In this document: piece after piece, positions 1-5,995 of the stretch
Layout: each line of letters opens with the position of its first letter
How positions within the stretch are numbered: the first letter of the stretch is position 1
Assembly (NCBI GenBank): GCA_013812385.1
Contig: JACCTM010000471.1
Coordinates: forward strand, 1-7,037
Direction: 5' to 3'
Length of the DNA: 7,037 bases
DNA from: Geodermatophilaceae bacterium
GTDB lineage: Bacteria > Actinomycetota > Actinomycetes > Mycobacteriales > Geodermatophilaceae
Program-made: the position numbers and the translations under genes
Notes under the pieces: model-generated
Told to the model about the DNA's origin: nothing
What the model saw: only the letters and a program-made list of their open reading frames with translations
Databases searched by the model: none

Positions 1-1
1 C

Positions 2-1228
2 CCCAACCCGGGGGCCGCGCGCCTGGAATACCTCGATCCCTCGGTGGCCCGCGGTGGGCCGGTCACAAAGGCTTCGGATGTCTTCGGGGTTGCGGCAATC
101 GGGTTTCATGCCTTGACCGGCCGCCCGCCGTGGGCCGCCGGCAGCGGCGCTGACATGTGGGAGCTGGCCGCCGAGAGCGCCGGGGTCGACCTGCGCCCGC
201 TGCACGCCAGCACACCGGCTCCGTTGGCCCACGTGATCGCTCGCGGGCTGTCCGAACAACCCAGACATCGAGGCAGCGCCCAGGCCTTCGCCGCAGACGT
301 ACGAGATGCCGTCGAGCCGCAGCCGTTGCACCTTGCCGGTCCCTACGTATGGCCGGATCTGCCGCCCCTGGCCGAGGATCTCGATCGCACGTCTGGGCCG
401 GCCGTTCCCGCGGCTCTGGCAACCGTGCAGGAATCACCGAACAACGCCTCGCGTACCGCATCGGCTGACATCGCCGGCGAAGTGCGCCGGGGTACCTCGG
501 CGCGACATGCGGCGCCGCCTAGCACTCGTCGCGAGCGGGATGAGCGGCGCAGTGCTCTGCGCCACCCGGTAGGCGGCTTCGGCTACGACCCCCCGTCGCG
601 GCTGCGCTCCGCGGCACGTGTCGTCCCGCGCCGAGCGGTCGTGTGTGCCCTTGTGGCGTTGGCGGTCCTCGCCGTCGTCGTTCTCGGTCTGGGTTGGAAC
701 GCGTCAAAATCTGTGCCAGCGGCCCAGGCCGGTGCCCCGCTCGGCACAGTGTCGGGGCAAGCCGGTGACAACCAGGCCGGCCCCGCCTCCGAGGGTGCGG
801 AGGGTGACGCAGACGAGCGCGCCGTACCCGACTCTCCGGCCGCCTGGGCGGCGCTGTTGAGCGTGTTGTACGAGCGGCGCGCCTTGGCCTTCGGGACCGG
901 TAGGGCCCCGTTGCTCGATCAGGTCTTCAGTCCGGACAGCCCACAATTGGCAGCCGATGTCGCCGAGCTGACCCGACTCACCGAGGCCGGGCAGATGCTG
1001 CGCGGCTTCGCGCCACGAGTGCTGGAGATCCTCGACGTGAGAGTGCAAGGCGATCGCGCCACTGTGCAGCTCACCGACGAGTTCGGCGACTACGAGACCG
1101 TTCCCGCGCTGGACACACGCGCCGAGGCCCTGGCCATCCATCCAGGACGCGGACCCGCCACGGTGGACATGACACTCGTGCTGAGCGAGGACGGCTGGCG
1201 GATCCACACCGCCCATCGGCTGGGCTGA
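2..1228 (+). CDS. Membrane Ser/Thr protein kinase, C-terminal part (5' end outside window)
   Basis: The frame is open from position 2, so the gene starts upstream of the window; 408 codons are visible. The first ~105 residues match the C-terminal lobe of a Hanks-type kinase. YLDPSVARGG (10-19) sits where the APE segment is expected, SDVFGVAAIGFHALTGRPPW (25-44) corresponds to subdomain IX, and a PRHRGSAQAF segment near residues 87-96 holds the conserved subdomain XI arginine. A polar, Arg- and Pro-rich linker follows. One transmembrane helix lies at about 212-232 (nt 635-697), preceded by basic residues, which puts the kinase inside the cell. The last ~175 residues are outside: a Gly/Ala/Glu-rich spacer, then a compact region with two or three predicted helices followed by strands, ending in WRIHTAHRLG. 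That order suggests an NTF2-like fold, but this is inference. The ATP-binding lysine and catalytic loop lie upstream, so activity cannot be judged. The GTG at 44 is an internal valine, not a start. The gene converges on the epimerase gene. Confidence 0.82.
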   Translation, partial: PNPGAARLEYLDPSVARGGPVTKASDVFGVAAIGFHALTGRPPWAAGSGADMWELAAESAGVDLRPLHASTPAPLAHVIARGLSEQPRHRGSAQAFAADVRDAVEPQPLHLAGPYVWPDLPPLAEDLDRTSGPAVPAALATVQESPNNASRTASADIAGEVRRGTSARHAAPPSTRRERDERRSALRHPVGGFGYDPPSRLRSAARVVPRRAVVCALVALAVLAVVVLGLGWNASKSVPAAQAGAPLGTVSGQAGDNQAGPASEGAEGDADERAVPDSPAAWAALLSVLYERRALAFGTGRAPLLDQVFSPDSPQLAADVAELTRLTEAGQMLRGFAPRVLEILDVRVQGDRATVQLTDEFGDYETVPALDTRAEALAIHPGRGPATVDMTLVLSEDGWRIHTAHRLG

Positions 1229-1236
1229 CCGGTCAG
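1225..1236. repeat. 12-bp perfect palindrome spanning two convergent stop codons
   Basis: CTGACCGGTCAG is a perfect palindrome. It contains the TGA of the kinase gene (1226-1228) on the plus strand and the TGA of the epimerase gene (1233-1235) on the minus strand. It has no T-run and no loop, so it does not look like a Rho-independent terminator. With 4 bp between the stops there is no room for a conventional terminator on either side outside coding DNA. Confidence 0.7.
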
Positions 1237-2126
1237 GAAGCGGTGACTTCTTCCAAGGCCTGGCGCAAGGTCGGATGAGCGAACTCGAACCCGGCCCCGG
1301 TCAGGACGCGCGGGATTGCGCGCTGACCGGCCAGTACGCCCTCCTCGGCAAAGTCGCCGACGACCAACTTCAGGGCCAGTCCGGGTACGGCAACCAGCGT
1401 CGGTCGGGCCAGCACCGAGCCCAGAGTCTTGGTGAACTCCGCGTTGGTGACTGGCTCGGGGCCGGTGAGATTGACCGGTCCGGACAGGTCTGACTCGATC
1501 AGGAATCGCAAGGCGGACACCTCGTCGGGAAGGCTGATCCATGGCCAGTACTGGCGACCCGAGCCGAGCCTGCCGCCCAGACCCAGCTTGAACAGCGGCA
1601 GTAACCGGCCCATGAGTCCACCGCGCCGGGAGAGCACCAATCCGGTGCGCGGGAAGGTGACTCGCACGCCGGCATCCACCGCCGGCTGTGCTGCTGCTTC
1701 CCACCGCCGGCAGACCTCAGCCAGAAAGCCGGTGCCGGCAGACTCCGTCTCGTCGACCGGACGGTCCCCGGTGTCGCCGTACCATCCGACTGCGGAGGCG
1801 GAGACCAGGAAACGCGGCCGTGGCGGTGTATTCACCAATGCCTGGGCCACGGTCGTCGTACCGTCCACTCGACTGTCGAGCACCTCGCGTCGACGAGCAT
1901 CGGTCCAGCGCTTGTCTGCGATGCCCGCTCCGGCGAGGTGCACGACCCCGTCGACATCGTCCAGGGCGATCGGGTCCAAGTGTCGCGAAGCCGGATCCCA
2001 TTGGACCTCACCGGAGGAGCGCGGGTTGCGCCGGACGAGATGCACGACGTGGTGGCCGTCTGCGCGCAGAGCAGCACTCAGTGCGGTACCGATCAACCCG
2101 GAGGCGCCGGTGATGGCGACCTTCAT
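1233..2126 (-). CDS. TIGR01777-type NAD(P)-binding epimerase family protein
   Basis: A 297-residue atypical/extended short-chain dehydrogenase of the TIGR01777 (YfcH, SulA-like) family, close to the family's usual length of about 300. The N-terminal Rossmann motif TGASGLIG is at residues 6-13, HLAGAGI at 63-69, and the SASAVGWYGDTG block at 109-120 holds the conserved tyrosine Y116. The lysine of the classical YxxxK pair is absent, as is usual in this family. WPWISLPDEVSALRFL (194-209) and the C-terminal DUF1731-like part, with GQRAIPRVLTGAGFEF (267-282) and a final P-x6-AL, complete the match. The ATG at 2126 lies 25 bp after the sucB stop, behind a moderate GGTGAG ribosome site, so it is probably co-transcribed with and downstream of sucB. 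In mycobacteria the homologue (Rv2216) lies next to dlaT, lipB and lipA, which hints at a link with lipoyl or 2-oxoacid metabolism. The substrate is unknown to me. Confidence 0.9.
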   Translation of the reverse strand: MKVAITGASGLIGTALSAALRADGHHVVHLVRRNPRSSGEVQWDPASRHLDPIALDDVDGVVHLAGAGIADKRWTDARRREVLDSRVDGTTTVAQALVNTPPRPRFLVSASAVGWYGDTGDRPVDETESAGTGFLAEVCRRWEAAAQPAVDAGVRVTFPRTGLVLSRRGGLMGRLLPLFKLGLGGRLGSGRQYWPWISLPDEVSALRFLIESDLSGPVNLTGPEPVTNAEFTKTLGSVLARPTLVAVPGLALKLVVGDFAEEGVLAGQRAIPRVLTGAGFEFAHPTLRQALEEVTAS

Positions 2127-2151
2127 GCGCTCACCCGTGCGTGACGCTGGA

Positions 2152-4101
2152 TCAGGACAGTCCGAGCGAGGACTCGAAGTCTGCGGTCTCGAGTCGATCC
2201 TTCATGGTCACCAGGAATCGAGCCGCATCCGCGCCGTCCACGATGCGGTGGTCGTAGGTCAGTGCCAGGTAGACCATCGAACGGACGGTCACGATCTCAC
2301 CCAGGTTGGGGTCGTCGACGACCACTGGGCGCTTGACAACCGTGCCCGTACCGAGGATCGCGACCTGCGGCTGATTGATGATCGGGGTGTCGAACAATGC
2401 CCCACGGCTACCGGTGTTGGTCAGCGTGAAGGTCCCGCCACCGAGTTCGTCCGGCGTCACCTTGTTGTTGCGGGTCCGCTCGGCGAGATCAGCGATCTTG
2501 CGCGCCATGCCGGCGAGGTTGAGGTCCCCGGCGTTGTGGATCACGGGGACCAGCAGACCGCGCTCGGTGTCGACAGCGATACCGAGGTTCTCACTGTCGT
2601 GATAGGTGATCGTGCCCGCCTCGGAGTCGATCGACGAATTCACCATCGGGTGCGCTTTGAGCGCTTCCACTGCTGCCAATCCGAAGAACGGCAGAAACGA
2701 CAGCTTCACACCCTCGCGAGCGGCGAAGTCATGCTTCACCCGGTCGCGTAGCTTGGCCACGCGGGTGATGTCGACCTCGACCACAGTGGTCAGCTGCGCA
2801 CTGACCTGCAACGACTCGATCATCCGCTTGCCGATCAGCGCCCGCAGCCGAGTCAGTTTCTCGGTCCGCCCGCGCTTGCTGGGTTGGGCTGCCGGTGCTG
2901 AGGCTGGCGAACCCGACATAGCGGCTGCCGAGGGGGGCTCCTGCTGCGGGGTCGTTCCGGGCTCGGCCGGTTGCGGTGGCGCGGCCGGCTCGGTCGCCGC
3001 CGACTGGCTGCCGCGGCTGGCTTCGAGAACGTCCTGCTTGCGGATCCGCCCGCCGACTCCGGTGCCGGTGACCGAGGACAGGTCGACCTTGTGTTCGGTG
3101 GCCAGCTTGCGAACCAAGGGCGTGACGTACGCGCCGCCAGCGGCGCTCGGGCCGGCTCCAGCCGCCGCCGCAGCGGCGGGGGGCGGCTGTTCGGCTTGAC
3201 TGGGACCGGGCTCGGCCGGGACACGCTGGGTCTGCTGCTGGGCCGTGTGTTGGGTTCCCGGTTCGGCCTGACCGTCCGACGATTCGCTGGATACCTCCGC
3301 ATCCGGTGCGGCGGGGGTTTCCTCGCGCAGTGCCGGTGCCGGTTCGGCGGCCTCGGGTTCGGCCGGCGCCGAGGCCTCGGGTGCTTGGGAATCAGTGCCA
3401 ATCACCGCGAGTTCGGCACCCACCTGAACGGTCTCGTCCTCGTTGACGGTGATCGAGAGCAGGGTCCCGCTGGTGGGTGCCGGGATCTCGGTGTCGACCT
3501 TGTCGGTGCTGACCTCCAGCAACGGCTCGTCTGCCTCGACGCTGTCGCCTACCGCCTTGAGCCAGCGGGTGACCGTGCCCTCGGTGACGCTCTCGCCCAG
3601 CGCGGGCATCGTCACCCGCGTACCGGTGTCGGACCCGTCGCCACCACCGTCGGCGGACTGCGGTGCCGGTGTCGAGCTCTCATCCGCGGGTGGCTGGGTC
3701 TGATCCTGTCCGGAGGCCTCCGCTGCAACCTGATCGGATGGGGTCGGCGCAGACTCCTGCGATCCGGCCTGCGCCGATTCAGGTTTTGCCTGTTCAGCTG
3801 GCGGCTGATCGGGTGCCGCGTCCTCAGCGGGTTGTTCGGCGGTGCCGGACTCGCCGGACTCGCCGGCGTCGCCGATGATCGCCAGTTCGGCGCCGACCTG
3901 AACGGTCTCGTCCTCGGCAACCATGATCTTCTGCAGGACCCCGCTGGCCGGTGCCGGGATCTCGGTGTCCACCTTGTCGGTGCTGACCTCGAGCAACGGT
4001 TCGTCGGCCGAAACCTCGTCACCCTCCTGCTTCAGCCAGCGGGTGACCGTGCCCTCGGTGACGCTCTCGCCCAGCTGGGGCATGGTGACGGAGGTCGGCA
4101 T
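2152..4101 (-). CDS. sucB: E2 dihydrolipoamide acyltransferase (succinyl-/acetyltransferase) with two lipoyl domains
   Basis: This is the core E2 of a 2-oxoacid dehydrogenase complex: it passes the acyl group from E1 through lipoyl-lysine to CoA. The 649 residues contain lipoyl domain 1 (about 4-77; STDKVDTE, lipoylated K43), an acidic Pro/Ala/Gln-rich linker, lipoyl domain 2 (about 162-235; K201), and a second Pro/Ala linker with an Ala run (309-314). Then come a peripheral-subunit-binding domain (325-361; YVTPLVRKLA and GTGVGGRIRKQDV) and the catalytic domain (about 413-640) with DHRIVDG (617-623; catalytic H618 and D622). The layout fits the actinobacterial TIGR02927 SucB family. Mycobacterial DlaT, of the same architecture, serves pyruvate dehydrogenase and is shorter, so the true acyl substrate is not fixed by sequence; synonyms are dlaT and aceF. 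The start is the ATG at 4101, with AGGAG 11 nt upstream. The gene lies 71 bp after lpdA and 25 bp before the epimerase gene. No E1 gene is in the window. Confidence 0.95.
   Translation of the reverse strand: MPTSVTMPQLGESVTEGTVTRWLKQEGDEVSADEPLLEVSTDKVDTEIPAPASGVLQKIMVAEDETVQVGAELAIIGDAGESGESGTAEQPAEDAAPDQPPAEQAKPESAQAGSQESAPTPSDQVAAEASGQDQTQPPADESSTPAPQSADGGGDGSDTGTRVTMPALGESVTEGTVTRWLKAVGDSVEADEPLLEVSTDKVDTEIPAPTSGTLLSITVNEDETVQVGAELAVIGTDSQAPEASAPAEPEAAEPAPALREETPAAPDAEVSSESSDGQAEPGTQHTAQQQTQRVPAEPGPSQAEQPPPAAAAAAGAGPSAAGGAYVTPLVRKLATEHKVDLSSVTGTGVGGRIRKQDVLEASRGSQSAATEPAAPPQPAEPGTTPQQEPPSAAAMSGSPASAPAAQPSKRGRTEKLTRLRALIGKRMIESLQVSAQLTTVVEVDITRVAKLRDRVKHDFAAREGVKLSFLPFFGLAAVEALKAHPMVNSSIDSEAGTITYHDSENLGIAVDTERGLLVPVIHNAGDLNLAGMARKIADLAERTRNNKVTPDELGGGTFTLTNTGSRGALFDTPIINQPQVAILGTGTVVKRPVVVDDPNLGEIVTVRSMVYLALTYDHRIVDGADAARFLVTMKDRLETADFESSLGLS
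3397..3601 (-). repeat. Direct repeat copy encoding lipoyl domain 2 of sucB
   Basis: This aligns without gaps to 3871-4075 at a constant offset of 474 bp (158 codons), the same as the K43-to-K201 distance. The longest identical run I found is 42 nt (3560-3601 against 4034-4075), with another of 21 nt (3422-3442 against 3896-3916). It encodes residues 167-235. Confidence 0.85.
3847..3873 (-). repeat. Short 9-bp tandem repeat in the sucB linker
   Basis: On the plus strand GGACTCGCC occurs twice in tandem (3847-3855, 3856-3864), followed by a two-mismatch copy GGCGTCGCC (3865-3873). On the coding strand it gives the Gly-Glu-Ser-Gly-Glu-Ser stretch that leaves lipoyl domain 1. Being in frame (9 bp), a gain or loss of copies would only change linker length. 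Confidence 0.6.
3871..4075 (-). repeat. Direct repeat copy encoding lipoyl domain 1 of sucB
   Basis: Partner of the copy at 3397-3601; it encodes residues 9-77. The nucleotide identity is higher than protein conservation alone requires, because many synonymous positions also agree. That is consistent with intragenic duplication maintained by gene conversion, though strong codon bias could also produce it. Confidence 0.85.
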
Positions 4102-4112
4102 GGTCGTGATGG

Positions 4113-4119
4113 CTCCTCT
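4113..4119 (-). promoter_or_regulatory. Ribosome binding site of sucB
   Basis: The coding strand reads AGAGGAG here, 11 nt before the ATG at 4101. The next in-frame ATG, at 4083, would remove the first strand of the lipoyl domain, so the 4101 start is preferred. Confidence 0.65.
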
Positions 4120-4172
4120 TGGGTTGGACGATGGAGGTCGTGGGCGATGGGACGTGGTGGTGACAGGGCGGA

Positions 4173-5555
4173 TCAGCCGTGCACGTGCAGGGGTTTTCCG
4201 GCCAGGGCCAGGTGTGCCTCGCCGAGTGCCTCGGATTGTGTCGGGTGCGGATGGATGAGGCTCGCGACCTCGTCAGGCAACGCCTCCCAGTTGTAGATCA
4301 ACATTGCCTCGGCGATCAGCTCTCCGACCCGGGAGCCGACCATGTGGACGCCGACCACCGGGCCGTCCTTGGCGCGGATCAGCCGTACCGCGCCCTGGGT
4401 CTTCAGGATCTGACTCTTACCGTTGCCTCCGAGGTCGTAGGTCAGGTCCTCGATCTCGCCGTACTTCTCCTTGGCCTGCGCTTCGGTGAGTCCGACGGAG
4501 GCGACCTCGGGCTCGGAATAGGTGATCCGGGGCACCCCGGCGTAGTCGATGGGGACCACCGGTAGCCCGGCCAGCCGCTCGGCGACCAGGATTCCCTCGC
4601 CGAACCCGACATGGGCCAGTTGCAGAGTCGGGATCAGGTCACCGACCGCGGAGATGGTGGGGACCGAGGTCTGGCACAGCTCGTCGACGACCACGAACCC
4701 ACGGTCGGTGGGGACGCCGTTCTCCTCATACCCCAGACCTTCGGAAACCGGGCCGCGTCCGACGGCCACGAGCAGCAGTTCGGCCTCGATGGTCTTGCCG
4801 TTCTCGAGGGAGACCGTGACGCCGTTGTCGGTCGACTCGACGCCGGCGAACCGGGTGCTCAGTTCGAACGCGATCTTGCGCTTGCGGAAGGCCCGCTCCA
4901 GCAGCTTGGAGGAGGACTCATCCTCGAGCGGTACCAGGTGGGGCAGCGCTTCCACGATCGTGACGTCTGCGCCAAAGGACTTCCAAACGCTGGCGAACTC
5001 GCAACCGATCACGCCGCCACCCAGGATCACGACGGAGGCCGGTACGTGCTCCAGGCGCAGCGCGTGATCGCTGGTGATCACCCGCTGACCGTCGATCTCC
5101 AGCCCCGGCAACGAGCGTGCATAGCTGCCGGTGGCCAGCAGGACGTGGCGACCCTCATAGGTCTGATCACCGACCTGAACGGCGGTGGGGGAGACCAGGC
5201 GCCCTTCGCCCTCGACGTAGCTAACCTTGCGCGCCTTGACCAGTCCCTGCAGGCCCTTGTACAGCCGTGCGGTGACGCCGTCTTTGTACGAGTTGACCCC
5301 GGCCATGTCGATTCCGGCAAGCGTGGTCTTGACGCCGAACTGTTCACCGTCACGGGCGCTGTCGGCGACCTCGGCCGCATGCAGGAGCGCCTTGGTCGGG
5401 ATGCAGCCCCGATGCAGGCACGTGCCGCCCACCTTGTCCTTCTCGATCAGCACCACGGACATGCCGAGCTCGGCTGCGCGGAACGCTGCCGCGTATCCGC
5501 CCGATCCACCCCCCAGGATGACCAGATCCGCTGGACTCGTACTCGGCTCGCTCAC
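4173..5555 (-). CDS. lpdA: Dihydrolipoamide dehydrogenase (E3)
   Basis: A flavoprotein that reoxidises the dihydrolipoyl groups of E2 and transfers the electrons to NAD+. From the GTG at 5555 it has 460 residues, the usual family length. The FAD-binding motif GGGSGG is at 15-20 with E38 at the end of the second strand. The redox disulfide is in GGTCLHRGCIPTK (C46 and C51). ATGSYARSLPG lies at 141-151, the NAD-binding GGGVIG at 179-184, and the second FAD motif TISAVGD at 300-306. The dimerisation domain ends with HPHPTQSE (435-442), giving the catalytic pair H437/E442. I chose the GTG because a strong GGAGG lies 8 nt upstream and the protein then starts shortly before the FAD strand. An ATG at 5588 would add 11 residues and has only a weak ribosome site. 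The CLHRGC form is the one I associate with Streptomyces-type Lpd next to sucB, rather than mycobacterial Lpd. It is the first gene of the probable lpdA-sucB-epimerase operon. Confidence 0.95.
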   Translation of the reverse strand: MSEPSTSPADLVILGGGSGGYAAAFRAAELGMSVVLIEKDKVGGTCLHRGCIPTKALLHAAEVADSARDGEQFGVKTTLAGIDMAGVNSYKDGVTARLYKGLQGLVKARKVSYVEGEGRLVSPTAVQVGDQTYEGRHVLLATGSYARSLPGLEIDGQRVITSDHALRLEHVPASVVILGGGVIGCEFASVWKSFGADVTIVEALPHLVPLEDESSSKLLERAFRKRKIAFELSTRFAGVESTDNGVTVSLENGKTIEAELLLVAVGRGPVSEGLGYEENGVPTDRGFVVVDELCQTSVPTISAVGDLIPTLQLAHVGFGEGILVAERLAGLPVVPIDYAGVPRITYSEPEVASVGLTEAQAKEKYGEIEDLTYDLGGNGKSQILKTQGAVRLIRAKDGPVVGVHMVGSRVGELIAEAMLIYNWEALPDEVASLIHPHPTQSEALGEAHLALAGKPLHVHG

Positions 5556-5671
5556 TGTCGCGTCCTCCACTGTCGTGCTCGGCGTCATGTCCGCTGGCCC
5601 ATCCTGCCACTGTCGGCACCAGCCGGGCTTTCGCCCTATCGTTGACGGCTCAGCCGGAGATGGGAGGCCTC
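5556..5671. promoter_or_regulatory. Divergent intergenic region between lpdA and the hypothetical gene
   Basis: These 116 bp separate two genes that run apart, so promoters for both should be here or just inside the genes. I see no convincing -35/-10 pair. Weak -10-like hexamers are TATCGT at 5637-5642 (plus strand) and CAGGAT at 5601-5606 (minus strand). The region holds three copies of CGACAGTG (minus-strand reading) at 5553-5560, 5568-5575 and 5608-5615, and a small hairpin at 5625-5636 (GGGC-GAAA-GCCC on the minus strand). Confidence 0.5.
5564..5568 (-). promoter_or_regulatory. Ribosome binding site of lpdA (decides the start)
   Basis: The coding strand reads GGAGG, with 8 nt to the GTG at 5555. 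It lies inside the 11-codon extension that the alternative ATG at 5588 would create, and it is the best Shine-Dalgarno match in the upstream region. Confidence 0.7.
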
Positions 5672-5995
5672 GTGGCACTGTTTGGCCGCAAGAAACGACC
5701 GGGCACGCTGCGCGAGTCCACCAGCGCCGACACCGCCCACCTCGAAGCCTTCGCGGCCTCCCGCCAGGGAGTCGAGGCCTTCGTCGAACCACGTACGGCG
5801 GTGACCGAGGCGACCGTGGTCTTCGTGGCAGCCGACGGCGAATGGACCCGCCGTCGGATCGATGGACCCGACGGTGCCCAGAAGCTGGCCCGCAAGCTGG
5901 CCATTCCGGTCTACGACGCCTCTGTGCTGGGCTATCCCGATCGGATGCGGGAGTGGACCGCCCGGCAGAAGAACCACGGGGCCGGCCCGGGCTGA
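5672..5995 (+). CDS. Small hypothetical protein, divergent from lpdA
   Basis: I do not recognise a function. From the GTG at 5672 it has 107 residues. A short basic N-terminus (LFGRKKRPG) is followed by a charged helical part (HLEAFAASRQGVEAFVEP, 23-40), a hydrophobic strand TEATVVFVAADGEWTRRRI (45-63), a basic helix QKLARKLAIPVY (70-81), and a tail with GYPDRMREW (87-95). No signal peptide, membrane segment or metal site is visible. It looks like a small cytoplasmic alpha/beta protein. Codon use is strongly GC3-biased like its neighbours, which supports a real gene. The GTG is preceded by GGGAGG only 4 nt away; ATG 5660 and TTG 5642 are in-frame alternatives. I have a general impression that similar small proteins sit beside lpd in other actinobacteria, but I cannot verify it here. 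Its divergent position allows shared regulation with lpdA. Confidence 0.75.
   Translation: MALFGRKKRPGTLRESTSADTAHLEAFAASRQGVEAFVEPRTAVTEATVVFVAADGEWTRRRIDGPDGAQKLARKLAIPVYDASVLGYPDRMREWTARQKNHGAGPG

Noticed and set aside
1090..1704. 204-codon minus-strand frame across the kinase-epimerase junction
   Set aside because: It lies in another frame over the 3' part of the epimerase gene and antisense to the kinase gene; its composition is Arg/Gly/Pro-rich and typical of a shadow frame.
1429..2751. 440-codon open frame on the plus strand across the epimerase gene and the sucB 3' end
   Set aside because: It crosses two well-supported genes on the other strand, has biased composition and shows no domain. 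Long antisense frames are common in high-GC coding DNA.
2971..4296. 441-codon open frame on the plus strand, antisense to sucB
   Set aside because: The product is a Gly/Arg/Leu-rich low-complexity string with no motif. It mirrors the lipoyl and Pro/Ala linker coding of sucB and overlaps the end of lpdA.
5979..5988. GGGCCGGCCC palindrome as a terminator
   Set aside because: It has no loop and no downstream T-run, and it lies before the stop codon inside coding sequence.
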